Shown here one piece after another: positions 48,754 to 58,034 of a stretch of 64,000 nucleotides of DNA. Each line of letters begins with the position of its first letter. Position 1 is the first letter of the stretch. Position numbers and translations under genes: made by a program. The notes beneath the pieces were generated by a model, which was not told where the DNA came from, made no database searches, and saw only the letters and a program-made list of their open reading frames with translations. Source of the DNA: Methanocaldococcus fervens AG86 (GTDB lineage Archaea; AGJL01; Methanococci; Methanococcales; Methanocaldococcaceae); assembly GCF_000023985.1 (NCBI RefSeq), contig NC_013156.1, positions 670,363-734,362 on the forward strand. Direction: 5' to 3'.

Positions 48754-50763
48754 CTAAAATATTAAATTTCCAACAACTGTAATTGTTAAAGCTACAATGT
48801 ATGCTAAAACCACTTCATAAACAAGGGCAAATATTGCCCACTTCCAACCAATCTCCTGTTTTATAACTGCTAATGTTGCTATACAAGGAAGGTAAATTAA
48901 ACAGAACGCCATGTATGCATAGGCAGAAACTGGAGTAAATGCATTAACAATTAAGTTTGATAAGCCCTCTTCACCAACTCCATAGAGCATAGCCAAGCTT
49001 CCAACTACTACTTCTTTAGCTACAACTCCAAACAGCAGGGCGGAGCAAGCTTTCCAATCCCATCCCATTGGGCTGAATATTGGAGATAAGGTTTTACCAA
49101 TAACTGCAACATAGGAGTTGGCAAGTATCTGAGGATTTTCCAAAGCTTCTACGCCCAAATATCCAGAAGGTCCATAAACAGAAAGAAGCCAAACCAATAT
49201 AACTCCAAATACAATGATTGTTCCAGCTTTTCTTAAAAAGGAATAAACCCTCTCCCAGGTATTTTTTAGGACTATATTTAAATGTGGAATTTGATAGGAA
49301 GGCAGTTCAACAATCAAATATGATGGAGATGTTTTAAATACAAACTTTCTAAATATCGCAGCTATAATCAAAGCCAATACTACCCCAAGTGCATACATAC
49401 TTAGGACTACAAGCCCTTGATATGCTGAAAAAAATGCTCCAGCAAATAAAGCATAGATTGGCAACCTTGCAGAGCAAGACATTAAAGGATTTATTAATAT
49501 AGTTAAAATCCTATCTTTCTCATTCTCCATGGTCCTTGTAGCCATTATCGCAGGCACATTACAACCAAAACCCATAACCAATGGAATAATCGCCTTTCCT
49601 GGCAAGCCAAATTTGTTCATAAACCTATCTGCTATGAATGGAATTCTTGCCATGTAGCCACTGTCTTCTAAGAAGGATAACGCAAAGAACAAGAATGCCA
49701 GTATTGGGAAAAATACTAAAACAGCCCCAACTCCTGAGATAATACCATCAGCTAATAAAGATGATATAAATTCATTAGATATGGAAGATTTTACGACCTC
49801 TGCTAAGAATGAGAATATATAATCAATCATGGCTGAAAATGGTCCTGAAACATCAAATGTGAATTTAAATAACATCCATAAAAATGGAATTAATAATAAA
49901 ATCCCAACTTTTTCATCAGTCAAAACATCATCAAGCATCTGTGTAGTTGTTAATTTACCAGATTTTTTCTTAACAACCTCTTCAACAATTTTATCAATAA
50001 CCTTGTATCTCTCCTCAACTATTCCCAATTCAGCCTCTCCATATTTTTTGGATAATTCTTTCATCATGTCATCTAAAATTGGCTTCAATTTACCCAAAAT
50101 ACTGCTGTTTTTTACAATATCCAACACATATTTATCATTTTCAAGTAGTTTTATAGCCAAGTATCTCAGATTATATTTTTTTAAACCCTCATCCTTTTCT
50201 AAAATTGAGATTATCTTTTTAATGTATGGTTCAAAGTGCGGATACCTAATTTCAGCTGATTTTTTATTTTTTACAGTTTCTAATATTGCCTTTTTTAAAT
50301 CCTCAATTCCAATCTTTTTAACTGCCGATATTGGAACTACTTTAATCCCCAAAATCTTCTCTAATTTATTTATATCAATCTCCATTCCTAACTTATTAGC
50401 TAAATCCATTTTATTTAAAACCAGTAATATATTAGCCCCCATTTCCATTAGCTGTAAAGTTAAATATAAATTCCTTTCTAAGGCGGTAGCATCAGCTATA
50501 TTAACAACCAAATCAGGTTTTTCATTTATTATGTAATCTCTTGCAATAATTTCATCAATGGAATCTGCTGTTAAGCTATAAACTCCAGGTAAATCAACAA
50601 CTTTAAATTTTTTTCCGTTATATTCAAATTCCCCTTCTTTTTTCTCTACAGTTACACCTGGCCAATTGCCGATATAAACATTTTCTCCAGTTAAAGCATT
50701 AAATAAGGTGGATTTACCAACGTTCGGGTTGCCAATTAAGGCTATCTCATATTTATCACTCAT
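48754..50763 (-). CDS. feoB: Ferrous iron transport protein B
   Basis: Fe(II) transporter of the cytoplasmic membrane. 669 residues. The N-terminal G domain has IALIGNPNVGKSTLFNALTG (G1), VVDLPGVYSL (G3) and VLNKMDLANKLG (G4). A linker domain (about 165-270) follows, and then the membrane core with two Gate motifs: DSGYMARIPFIADRFM...PLVMGFGCNVPAIMATR, and SCSARLPIYALFAGAFF. The start at 50763 overlaps the feoA stop by eight bases; an earlier GTG/ATG at 50781 lies within feoA. Orthologue of MJ0566. Confidence 0.96.
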   Translation of the reverse strand: MSDKYEIALIGNPNVGKSTLFNALTGENVYIGNWPGVTVEKKEGEFEYNGKKFKVVDLPGVYSLTADSIDEIIARDYIINEKPDLVVNIADATALERNLYLTLQLMEMGANILLVLNKMDLANKLGMEIDINKLEKILGIKVVPISAVKKIGIEDLKKAILETVKNKKSAEIRYPHFEPYIKKIISILEKDEGLKKYNLRYLAIKLLENDKYVLDIVKNSSILGKLKPILDDMMKELSKKYGEAELGIVEERYKVIDKIVEEVVKKKSGKLTTTQMLDDVLTDEKVGILLLIPFLWMLFKFTFDVSGPFSAMIDYIFSFLAEVVKSSISNEFISSLLADGIISGVGAVLVFFPILAFLFFALSFLEDSGYMARIPFIADRFMNKFGLPGKAIIPLVMGFGCNVPAIMATRTMENEKDRILTILINPLMSCSARLPIYALFAGAFFSAYQGLVVLSMYALGVVLALIIAAIFRKFVFKTSPSYLIVELPSYQIPHLNIVLKNTWERVYSFLRKAGTIIVFGVILVWLLSVYGPSGYLGVEALENPQILANSYVAVIGKTLSPIFSPMGWDWKACSALLFGVVAKEVVVGSLAMLYGVGEEGLSNLIVNAFTPVSAYAYMAFCLIYLPCIATLAVIKQEIGWKWAIFALVYEVVLAYIVALTITVVGNLIF

Positions 50764-50986
50764 CACTCTCCCTCTCAACAATTATCTTCATTGCTAAGCC
50801 CCTACCTATTGCTATATTACTTCCCCTTGCTGACACTATCACAGGACCGTTTTGATTTCTTACAACTTTTATTTTGCTCCTTATATTTATCCCCATACTT
50901 GAAAGTCTCTGCACAGCTCCATAACCAGCATTAATGCTTTTGACAACAACTTCTTCTCCTTCTTTAGCAAACGCCAATGGGTACAT
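50756..50986 (-). CDS. feoA: Ferrous iron transport protein A
   Basis: 76-residue SH3-like cytoplasmic partner of FeoB. MYPLAFAKEGEEVVVKSINAGYGAVQRLSSMGINIRSKIKVVRNQ followed by GPVIVSARGSNIAIGRGLAMKI is the standard FeoA pattern. ATG 50986 follows GTGGTGAT. It overlaps feoB and is divergent from the DtxR-family gene, which probably controls it through the palindrome at 51037-51054. Orthologue of MJ0567. Confidence 0.93.
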   Translation of the reverse strand: MYPLAFAKEGEEVVVKSINAGYGAVQRLSSMGINIRSKIKVVRNQNGPVIVSARGSNIAIGRGLAMKIIVERESDE

Positions 50987-51036
50987 AATCACCACAATAT
51001 TTATATATGATTAAATGATTTAACTATAACTAAAAG

Positions 51037-51054
51037 TTTTAACCTCAGTTAAAA
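51037..51054. promoter_or_regulatory. Candidate metal-regulator operator between feoA and the DtxR gene
   Basis: Perfect palindrome TTTTAAC-CTCA-GTTAAAA in the 108-bp divergent spacer. TATA-like elements lie on both sides (TTATATATG left; ATATAAGAGTATAAAAAC right). The half-sites resemble the A+T-rich inverted repeats bound by DtxR/MntR/MDR1-type repressors. A weaker TTAACTATAACTAAAA copy adjoins at 51020-51035. Confidence 0.6.
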
Positions 51055-51094
51055 TAAATAACATATAAGAGTATAAAAACTTTTCGGTGGCATT

Positions 51095-51472
51095 ATGACC
51101 CAAAGCATTGAAGATTACTTGGAAAAAATTTATTTATTTACTAAAGAAAATAATAGGCCCATAAAAACAACTGAATTGGCAAAATTATTAGATATAAAGC
51201 CATCAGCAGTAACAAACATGGCAAAAAAACTCCAAGAGTTGGGATATGTTAACTACGAACCATACGTTGGAATAACTTTAACAGAAAAAGGCGAAGATAA
51301 AGCTAAAGAAGTTTGGGACAAACATAAAACTCTTCGGATATTTTTAGAAAAATTCTTGGGGTTAGATGAAAAAACAGCTTCTGAAGAAGCATGTAAATTG
51401 GAACATGCATTGTCAGATAAAACCTTAAAAAAATTAAAAGATTTTATGGAAAAATTTAAAGATAAAGTTTAA
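51095..51472 (+). CDS. DtxR-family metal-dependent regulator
   Basis: 125-residue repressor. The N-terminal winged helix is TQSIEDYLEKIYLFTKENNRPIKTTELAKLLDIKPSAVTNMAKKLQELGYVNYEPYVGITLTEKG. It is followed by the dimerisation and metal-binding helices HKTLRIFLEKFLGLDEKTASEEACKLEHALSDKTLKKL; His and Glu residues of the EEACKLEH segment are typical metal ligands. It lacks the C-terminal SH3 domain of full DtxR, like MntR. GGTGG precedes the ATG. Its divergent position makes feoAB the likely target. Orthologue of MJ0568. Confidence 0.9.
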   Translation: MTQSIEDYLEKIYLFTKENNRPIKTTELAKLLDIKPSAVTNMAKKLQELGYVNYEPYVGITLTEKGEDKAKEVWDKHKTLRIFLEKFLGLDEKTASEEACKLEHALSDKTLKKLKDFMEKFKDKV

Positions 51473-52347
51473 TATCTCAATTTTTTCCCAATATTTTTCC
51501 CAAGCTCAATTGCCTTATCAATATCATCAATTTTACATTTTACTTCTCCAGAGGCAGTTTTTAGCTCATCCTCAATAACCACTCCAGCATTTAACTTTAA
51601 GACCTCATTTTTTTCATCATAAACCGCTAAAGCTCCAAATGGAACGCTACACCCACCTCCAAATTGATTTAAAGCGGCTCTTTCACAAGATGACCCCAAA
51701 TAAGTTTTTTTGTGGTTGATCTCTTTTAATATCTCTTTTATTTCCTCATCATCCCTTTTACATGCAACGGCTATAATCCCTTGAGCAGGAGCTGGAAGGA
51801 TGTTTAATCTCTTATAGTTAAAATCATCTAAATTAATCCCCAACCTTATTATTCCAGCTTCAGATAGGACTATAGCATCGTAAAGACCATCCTTCAATTT
51901 CTTTAATCTTGTATCTACATTTCCTCTCAGCAATTCAAACCTTGCATTAGGATACAGAAATTTTAAAAAAGCTCTCCTTCTTAAACTTGAAGTTCCTATA
52001 ATTATCTCGCTATTCTCATCAAAATCTACATTTTTATTCCAAATTAATAAATCGTAATAGCTGTCTCTTTCCAAAACAGCCCCAACCATTAAATTTTCAT
52101 TCCAAATAGTTGGAATATCTTTTAAACTATGAACAGCAATATCAATCTCGTTATTTAACATAGCTAAATCCAACTCCTTTGTAAATACCCCAATACCAAT
52201 GTCTGAAAGTTTTTTATTTAAAACCCTATCTCCAGTAGTTTTAATTATCTTTATCTCAACATCGTAGCCAAGATTTTTTAATAACTCAGCTACTTTATTT
52301 GCTTGATATAAAGCTAACTTACTACCCCTCGTTCCTATCCTAATCAT
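51469..52347 (-). CDS. hemC: Hydroxymethylbilane synthase (porphobilinogen deaminase)
   Basis: Polymerises four porphobilinogens into hydroxymethylbilane for sirohaem, F430 and B12. 292 residues. IRIGTRGSKLALYQANKVAELL at the start, HSLKDIPT with the catalytic aspartate region, IGTSSLRRRAFL, LRGNVDTRLKKL and LPAPAQGIIAVACK. The dipyrromethane cofactor cysteine lies in QFGGGCSVPFGALA. It overlaps the convergent dtxR-like gene by four bases. Orthologue of MJ0569. Confidence 0.96.
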   Translation of the reverse strand: MIRIGTRGSKLALYQANKVAELLKNLGYDVEIKIIKTTGDRVLNKKLSDIGIGVFTKELDLAMLNNEIDIAVHSLKDIPTIWNENLMVGAVLERDSYYDLLIWNKNVDFDENSEIIIGTSSLRRRAFLKFLYPNARFELLRGNVDTRLKKLKDGLYDAIVLSEAGIIRLGINLDDFNYKRLNILPAPAQGIIAVACKRDDEEIKEILKEINHKKTYLGSSCERAALNQFGGGCSVPFGALAVYDEKNEVLKLNAGVVIEDELKTASGEVKCKIDDIDKAIELGKNIGKKLRY

Positions 52348-52351
52348 AATC

Positions 52352-53023
52352 TCATTCCTTATCGACTAATTTCGCCTTTTTTATATTACAAACCCCCCAT
52401 GTTTCATGCCATTCAATCTCCGCCTCAATAACCTCTATCCTCTTCTTAAATACTGGGGAGTCAAAAACAAACGTTTCTGCCTCTCCACCTTCAAATGCCT
52501 TATTTATACCATATTTCTCACAAATTTTTAATAATTTATCAATGTTCTCTTCAGTTATTCTTTTTCCTAACCACTCTTTTCCCAATCCATAGGCATAAAC
52601 TCCAACAATCCTTACATCAAAAAGAGAACTTGTAGTTCTTAAAACCCACTCAGGATCTTTATGCCACAATGGAGAGAAAGACTTCAACCCCAACTCTTCA
52701 CAAATCCTATCAATTCTTGATTTTTGATAAACGCTTGCTATCGCTCCGCTAACAATTCCCTCAACATCCAACTTTTCAATTCCTTTTTTTAAATCCAAAA
52801 CTTCTTTTTCCTTCTCTCCCTTTGTGTATATTTTTACCAATGGAATGCCCGCAGCTTTAGAACTAAGTTCTGTTAAATGCACATTTGGTATATGAAACAT
52901 ATAACTCTCTTTGTTTTCACTCTCAACATTTACAAGGTATTTTACATTAAAGCCTTCTTTTAACGCCCAGTATAATGCGTAGTTTGAATCCTTTCCTCCA
53001 GAGTATAGAACTGCAACGTCCAT
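52352..53023 (-). CDS. Dph6-like ATP pyrophosphatase (diphthine--ammonia ligase)
   Basis: 223-residue PP-loop protein. [19 protein letters not shown] is the P-loop, followed by [17 protein letters not shown] and [23 protein letters not shown]. The family end motif is [23 protein letters not shown]. Eukaryotic Dph6 performs the last amidation step of diphthamide on EF-2; the archaeal homologue is presumed equivalent. AGGTGG precedes the ATG. Four bp before hemC. Orthologue of MJ0570. Confidence 0.88.
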   Translation of the reverse strand: MDVAVLYSGGKDSNYALYWALKEGFNVKYLVNVESENKESYMFHIPNVHLTELSSKAAGIPLVKIYTKGEKEKEVLDLKKGIEKLDVEGIVSGAIASVYQKSRIDRICEELGLKSFSPLWHKDPEWVLRTTSSLFDVRIVGVYAYGLGKEWLGKRITEENIDKLLKICEKYGINKAFEGGEAETFVFDSPVFKKRIEVIEAEIEWHETWGVCNIKKAKLVDKE

Positions 53024-53063
53024 TAAACCACCTAAAAATCTAAAAATAAATATAAAAATTAAA

Positions 53064-54089
53064 CTATGGGTTTAATCCAACTTCAAATAGCCCCTCTTTT
53101 TCATCAAATCCAAACATTATGTTCATGTTCTGTATTGCCTGTCCACTTGCCCCTTTAACCAAGTTATCTATTGCTGAGATAACCACTAACCTATTATGTT
53201 CATCAATCTCAAAGCCCCCAATGTCGCAGAAGTTTGTTCCTCTAACCCATGTTAATTTTGGAATCTCCTCTGAGAATATCCTAACAAAAAACTCATCCTT
53301 ATAGAATTTTTCATAAACTTTAATTATTTCTTCTCTATCAACATCCTTAGCTAAAAATGTATGTGCGGTTGTTAAAATTCCTCTTGTTATTGGAGCTAAG
53401 TGGGGGGTGAAGGAAACCTTTGCCTTCCCAAGTTTTTTTAACTCTTTTTCAATTTCTGGTGTATGTCTATGGGTTGTTATTTTGTATGGATTTATATTTT
53501 CATTTACATTTGGGAAATGTGTTATTTCAGTTGGATTTACTCCAGCTCCACTAACTCCTGTTTTTGAATCAAATATTATTCTCTCCTCTATAATCCCTTC
53601 TTTAACTAATGGAGCTACAGCTAAAATAGCTCCTGTTGGGAAACATCCTGGATTTGCAACAAGTTGAGCTTTTTTTATCTCCTCCCTATGCAGTTCAGGC
53701 AATCCATAGGCAATTTTTGTTTCTGGTAATCCTTTGTGCTTTATCTTATAATATTTTTCATATAAGCTTAAATCCTCAAATCTATAATCCCCACTTAAAT
53801 CAATAACTTTCATTCCCCTCTCAATAAAATCTGGAACTATGTCCATTGAAGCCCCATGAGGTGTTGCAGTAAATATTAAATCTGCTTCAACCTTATCAAC
53901 ATCTCCTGTAAAATACAGGTCTTTATATTTCTCAATGCCTTTTAAGTGTGGATGAATTTTAAAAACATGCTTTCCAGCTTCTTTTCTTGAAGTTATGTAT
54001 GTTACATTAACTTTTTCATGATTTGCCAGCAGTCTCAACAGCTCAGCTCCAGTATATCCAGTAGCACCAATTATTGCCACTTCCTTCAT
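53064..54089 (-). CDS. argC: N-acetyl-gamma-glutamyl-phosphate reductase
   Basis: NADPH-dependent third step of arginine synthesis (in some archaea also LysW-type substrates). 341 residues. NAD fold [59 protein letters not shown], the catalytic cysteine in [19 protein letters not shown], and [15 protein letters not shown] with the active histidine. GGTGA precedes the ATG. It follows lysA by 29 bp. Orthologue of MJ1096. Confidence 0.95.
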   Translation of the reverse strand: MKEVAIIGATGYTGAELLRLLANHEKVNVTYITSRKEAGKHVFKIHPHLKGIEKYKDLYFTGDVDKVEADLIFTATPHGASMDIVPDFIERGMKVIDLSGDYRFEDLSLYEKYYKIKHKGLPETKIAYGLPELHREEIKKAQLVANPGCFPTGAILAVAPLVKEGIIEERIIFDSKTGVSGAGVNPTEITHFPNVNENINPYKITTHRHTPEIEKELKKLGKAKVSFTPHLAPITRGILTTAHTFLAKDVDREEIIKVYEKFYKDEFFVRIFSEEIPKLTWVRGTNFCDIGGFEIDEHNRLVVISAIDNLVKGASGQAIQNMNIMFGFDEKEGLFEVGLNP

Positions 54090-54118
54090 ATTTTCACCAA
54101 AAATAAAATAATTTAAAT

Positions 54119-55429
54119 TTATAACAAGTGTGGAGGAACTATATCCTTAGCAATTAAATCTGCATAGCTCTCCCTTTCTCTAATTAAAAACACTCCCTTC
54201 TTACTTGTTAAAACCATTCTTGGTCTTCCTCTTGCATTGTAGTTGTTTGCCATACTTATCCCATAAGCACCCACATCAAATATAGCCAAGACATCTCCAA
54301 CCTCTGGTTTATCAATTTCCCTATCTCTACCAAAGACATCACTACTCTCACAAAGCCCTCCAGCTATACTCACAACCTCTTTTTCATCTTTAACTTTACA
54401 ATTTATTATATGATGGTAAGCGTCATACATAGCTGGTCTCATCATATCGTTCATTCCAGCATCAACCATAACCCACTTTGTTATAGGAGTTTCTTTTATA
54501 TGGTGAACTCTTCCCAATAAATAACCTGCAGTGGCAACTAAACTTCTACCTGGCTCTAATATGAGATTTGGCATCTCTACCTTATCTTTATACTTCAACA
54601 TAGTGTTTATTATTGCATCGGCCAAATCTTTTTGTGTTGGCACTTTTTTATCCTTCTCATAAGGGATTCCTAAGCCCCCACCTAAATTAACATCTCTTAT
54701 TTCTATACCTTCTTCTTTTAATTTAACAACAAAATCCATAACTTTCTCTGTTGCCTCAATAAATGGACTTACATCTGTTAATTGGGAACCAATATGGCAG
54801 TGAACTCCAACAACATTTACATTATCCATTTCTAAAGCCATTTTTATTGCCTTTAAGGCTATTCCACTCTCAACATCCAAACCAAATTTATTTTTCTTTA
54901 AACCTGTTGAAATCTTTGGGTGAGTTTTTGGATCTACGTTTGGATTTATTCTAAAAGCTACATTTGCCACTTTTCCAAGCTCTTTTGCTGTTTCATTTAT
55001 CAAAATTAACTCACTTATGCTATCAACATTAAAAGCCCTAATATTTGCCTCAATTCCCATTATAATCTCTTCTTTTGTCTTACAGTTTCCATTAAAAACA
55101 ATTTTCTCTGAAGGAACATTTGATAACTTCGCTATATACAGCTCTCCACCACTTACAACATCTGCCCCACATCCTAATTTAGATAAAAGCTTTGTAATAG
55201 CCAAATTTGCATTTGCTTTATAGGCATAGGCAACAATAAACTCCTTTCCTGTTTCTTCTTCCCATCTTTTAAACGCTTCAATATATTTGTTATAATTTAT
55301 CTTTATCTGCTCCTCTGACATTACATATAAAGGTGTTCCAAACTTCTCTGCCAATTCAATTGCATCATAACCATCTATAAAGAATCTTCCGTCCTTTATT
55401 TCTACTGTATCATTGCCTAAAAATTTCAT
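54119..55429 (-). CDS. lysA: Diaminopimelate decarboxylase
   Basis: PLP enzyme for the last step of lysine synthesis. 436 residues, alanine-racemase fold III. The PLP lysine is in [16 protein letters not shown]. It also has [83 protein letters not shown] and the second-subunit cysteine motif [17 protein letters not shown] precedes the ATG. Orthologue of MJ1097. Confidence 0.96.
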   Translation of the reverse strand: MKFLGNDTVEIKDGRFFIDGYDAIELAEKFGTPLYVMSEEQIKINYNKYIEAFKRWEEETGKEFIVAYAYKANANLAITKLLSKLGCGADVVSGGELYIAKLSNVPSEKIVFNGNCKTKEEIIMGIEANIRAFNVDSISELILINETAKELGKVANVAFRINPNVDPKTHPKISTGLKKNKFGLDVESGIALKAIKMALEMDNVNVVGVHCHIGSQLTDVSPFIEATEKVMDFVVKLKEEGIEIRDVNLGGGLGIPYEKDKKVPTQKDLADAIINTMLKYKDKVEMPNLILEPGRSLVATAGYLLGRVHHIKETPITKWVMVDAGMNDMMRPAMYDAYHHIINCKVKDEKEVVSIAGGLCESSDVFGRDREIDKPEVGDVLAIFDVGAYGISMANNYNARGRPRMVLTSKKGVFLIRERESYADLIAKDIVPPHLL

Positions 55430-55506
55430 AAAATCACCATCTTTTTATTATTTTTAGTAGGTTTTATAATTCTTTAACTTATTATTATTGTTTTTGATTA
55501 TTTATT

Positions 55507-55531
55507 TTTGCATTGGTGCAAACCTTTATAT
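55507..55531 (+). promoter_or_regulatory. hsdM promoter with overlapping palindrome
   Basis: TTTGCA-TTGG-TGCAAA (55507-55522) is a perfect inverted repeat immediately before CCTTTATATA (TATA, about 65-70 bp upstream of the hsdM start). The palindrome overlaps the BRE position, where a bound protein would block initiation. Confidence 0.5.
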
Positions 55532-55594
55532 ACAGTATTGTGGTACAGGTTATATAGTTAAAACATTAAAATAACTATCTAAGTTGGTGATACC

Positions 55595-57328
55595 TTGAAA
55601 ATTGAAAATGTTGAACCAAGGTTTTTGAAGGCATACAATATATTAATGGAGAAATTTGGACTGTTTCCATTTACATATGATATGGCTGAAAAGGTTCTTA
55701 AAGATAACTATGAAAATGTTAGTGAAGTTTTGTCTAAGTTGGTAGATGCTGGATTATTAGAGAGAAGAGCAAAAAAGGAAGATAAAAGAAAGAAGATTTA
55801 TAAGATAAAGCCATTGGGTAATGGAAAAATTGAAAAGGTAAGTAAAGATAAATTAATTAGCTTACTTAAACAAGGAGCTGATTTGATAAGAACGCATGTG
55901 GATTATAAAGTATTGTTATTATTTTTATTTTTTAAGGCGATTAGTGATAAATATCTATTAAAAGTTGCTGAATTAAAAGAAGAGTTTGAAGATTTGAATG
56001 AAGAGGATATTTATGTGTTGGCTAATGAGGAAATTTTAGAGCTTTATGATGTTGAGGGTAAAAAGTTGTATGTATGGCAGAATGTTGCCAATAATCCAGA
56101 GGATTTTATAACTGCATTAAATAAAATTGTTGAGATGAATAGAGAAAAATTGAGCGGGTTGGATGAGTTAATAAAAAGAACTGGACTCCCCACATTATTT
56201 GAAAATGAAAACAGGCAGATAGTTCAACATTTAATTAATTTATTTAGTAGGGCTGACTTTTCAGAGGCGTCTTATGATATATTAGGGGATGCCTATGAAT
56301 GGACTTTAAATTATTTTGCTCCAACAAAGGCAAAGGAGGGAGAGGTTTATACTCCTATTGAAGTTAGCAAATTAATTGCCCATTTGGTTGAGCCAAGAGA
56401 TGATGAAGTAATTTTAGACCCTGCGTGTGGTTCTGGTTCTATGTTGATAGAGCAGTATAGATTTGCAGGTAGTAATCCAAATATTGTATTGGTTGGACAG
56501 GAAAGGAATGACGTAACTGCTGTTTTAGCAAAGTTGAATTTTATACTGCATGGAATTAATTTAAAAGATGCTAAGGTGTTTATTGGCGACTCTTTACTAA
56601 ATCCAAAGTTTGAGAGTTTTATTAAAGAAGTTAAAAAAATAGATAAAGCTGATAAGGTTGTAGCAAATCCACCATGGAATCAAGATGGTTATGATGAAGA
56701 TACTTTAAAAGTTAATGAAAAGTATAATTATATTTACAAATATGGATTTCCAAATAAAAACTCTGCTGATTGGGCGTGGGTTCAACTTATAAATTATTAC
56801 ACTGAAAAAAAGGCAGGTATTGTATTAGATTCAGGAGCTTTGTTTAGGAGTGGGAGAGAAAAAACAATAAGGAAGAAATTTGTAGATGATGATTTAATTG
56901 AGGCAGTTGTTTTATTGCCTGAGAAGTTATTTTATAATTGTCCTGCACCAGGGATTATTTTAATTTTGAATAAGAATAAACCAGAAGAAAGAAAAGGAAA
57001 AATTTTGTTTATAAATGCCTCTAATGAATATGTTAAGCATCCAGAAGTTAAAAAATTAAATAAACTATCTGATGAGAACATTGAGAAAATAGCAAAGGCA
57101 TATAAGGAGTTTAAGGATGTTGATGGCTTTTGTAAGGTTGTAGATATTGAGGAGATTAAAAATAATGACTATAATTTAAATGTTTCCTTGTATGTTTTTC
57201 CAATTGAAGAGGATGAGGATATTGATTTAAATGAGGTCTATGATGAGCTTAATAAATTGCATAATGAATATTTGGAGAAGTTTGAGGTTGTTAAAGGTTA
57301 TTTAGAGGAGATTAAGGAGATTAAATAA
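55595..57328 (+). CDS. hsdM: Type I restriction system methyltransferase subunit HsdM
   Basis: N6-adenine DNA methyltransferase of a type I system. 577 residues. An unusual N-terminal winged-helix-like region (about 1-75; ILMEKFGLFPFTYDMAEKVLKDNYENVSEVLSKLVDAGLLERR) precedes the HsdM helical domain (about 80-250). The catalytic fold follows: EVYTPIEVSKLIAHLVEP, ILDPACGSGSMLIEQYRF (SAM motif), VVANPPWNQDGYD (NPPW active site, about residue 358) and LPEKLFYNCPAPGIILILN. The start is a TTG at 55595 after GGTGATACC. It is followed by hsdS 18 bp later. Confidence 0.95.
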   Translation: MKIENVEPRFLKAYNILMEKFGLFPFTYDMAEKVLKDNYENVSEVLSKLVDAGLLERRAKKEDKRKKIYKIKPLGNGKIEKVSKDKLISLLKQGADLIRTHVDYKVLLLFLFFKAISDKYLLKVAELKEEFEDLNEEDIYVLANEEILELYDVEGKKLYVWQNVANNPEDFITALNKIVEMNREKLSGLDELIKRTGLPTLFENENRQIVQHLINLFSRADFSEASYDILGDAYEWTLNYFAPTKAKEGEVYTPIEVSKLIAHLVEPRDDEVILDPACGSGSMLIEQYRFAGSNPNIVLVGQERNDVTAVLAKLNFILHGINLKDAKVFIGDSLLNPKFESFIKEVKKIDKADKVVANPPWNQDGYDEDTLKVNEKYNYIYKYGFPNKNSADWAWVQLINYYTEKKAGIVLDSGALFRSGREKTIRKKFVDDDLIEAVVLLPEKLFYNCPAPGIILILNKNKPEERKGKILFINASNEYVKHPEVKKLNKLSDENIEKIAKAYKEFKDVDGFCKVVDIEEIKNNDYNLNVSLYVFPIEEDEDIDLNEVYDELNKLHNEYLEKFEVVKGYLEEIKEIK

Positions 57329-57346
57329 ATATTTTTTGGTGATTTT

Positions 57347-58006
57347 ATGAAATTTTATAAAGAGGAGAATTTTAAAGAGATTGATGGGTTGAGAGTTCCA
57401 GAGGATTGGGATGTTGTTGAGTTGAAGGATGTTTGCAAAAAAATAAAAGCAGGAGGAACTCCAAAAACCAGTGTAAAAGAGTATTATGAAAGCGGAACAA
57501 TTCCATTTGTTAAAATTGAAGATATAACTAACTCAAATAAATATTTAACTTATACGAAGGTAAAAATAACTGAAAAGGGTTTAAATAATTCCAATGCATG
57601 GATAGTTCCGAAAAATTCTGTATTATTTGCTATGTATGGAAGTATTGGAGAAACTGCAATAAATAAAATAGAGGTAGCTACAAATCAGGCAATTTTAGGA
57701 ATAATACCAAAAGGGGAAGTTTTGGAGAGTGAATTCCTGTATTATATTTTAGCCAAAAACAAAAATTATTATTCTAAATTAGGAATGCAAACAACACAAA
57801 AGAATTTGAATGCTCAAATAGTGAAAACTTTTAAAATCCCTCTTCCACCAATAGAAGAACAGAAAGCAATAGCTGAAAGATTAAAATCTATTGATGAATT
57901 AATTGAAATAAAAAGAAAAGAAAAAGAACAATTAGAAAAAGCAAAAAAGAAAATCATGGATTTACTACTAACTGGAAAAATAAGAGTAAAAAATTTAAAT
58001 TCTTAA
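57347..58006 (+). CDS. hsdS: Type I specificity subunit HsdS, half-size
   Basis: DNA-recognition subunit with a single target-recognition domain. 219 residues against about 400-450 for ordinary HsdS. The recognition domain opens with LRVPEDWDVVELKDVCKKIKAGGTPKTS, and has IPFVKIEDITNSNKYL and SVLFAMYGSIGETAINK. The conserved helical spacer is PPIEEQKAIAERLKSIDELIEIKRKEKEQLEKAKKKIMDLLLTGKIRV. With one domain it probably works as a dimer and reads a symmetric bipartite site. The reading frame is closed and no second half follows, so it does not look like a recent truncation. GGTGAT precedes the ATG. Confidence 0.9.
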   Translation: MKFYKEENFKEIDGLRVPEDWDVVELKDVCKKIKAGGTPKTSVKEYYESGTIPFVKIEDITNSNKYLTYTKVKITEKGLNNSNAWIVPKNSVLFAMYGSIGETAINKIEVATNQAILGIIPKGEVLESEFLYYILAKNKNYYSKLGMQTTQKNLNAQIVKTFKIPLPPIEEQKAIAERLKSIDELIEIKRKEKEQLEKAKKKIMDLLLTGKIRVKNLNS

Positions 58007-58034
58007 AATAAATTTTTTATTTCAGGTGAATAAA

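Noticed and set aside
49829-50536. 235-codon frame opposite feoB
   Set aside because: Shadow frame; feoB has complete family motifs across the same interval.
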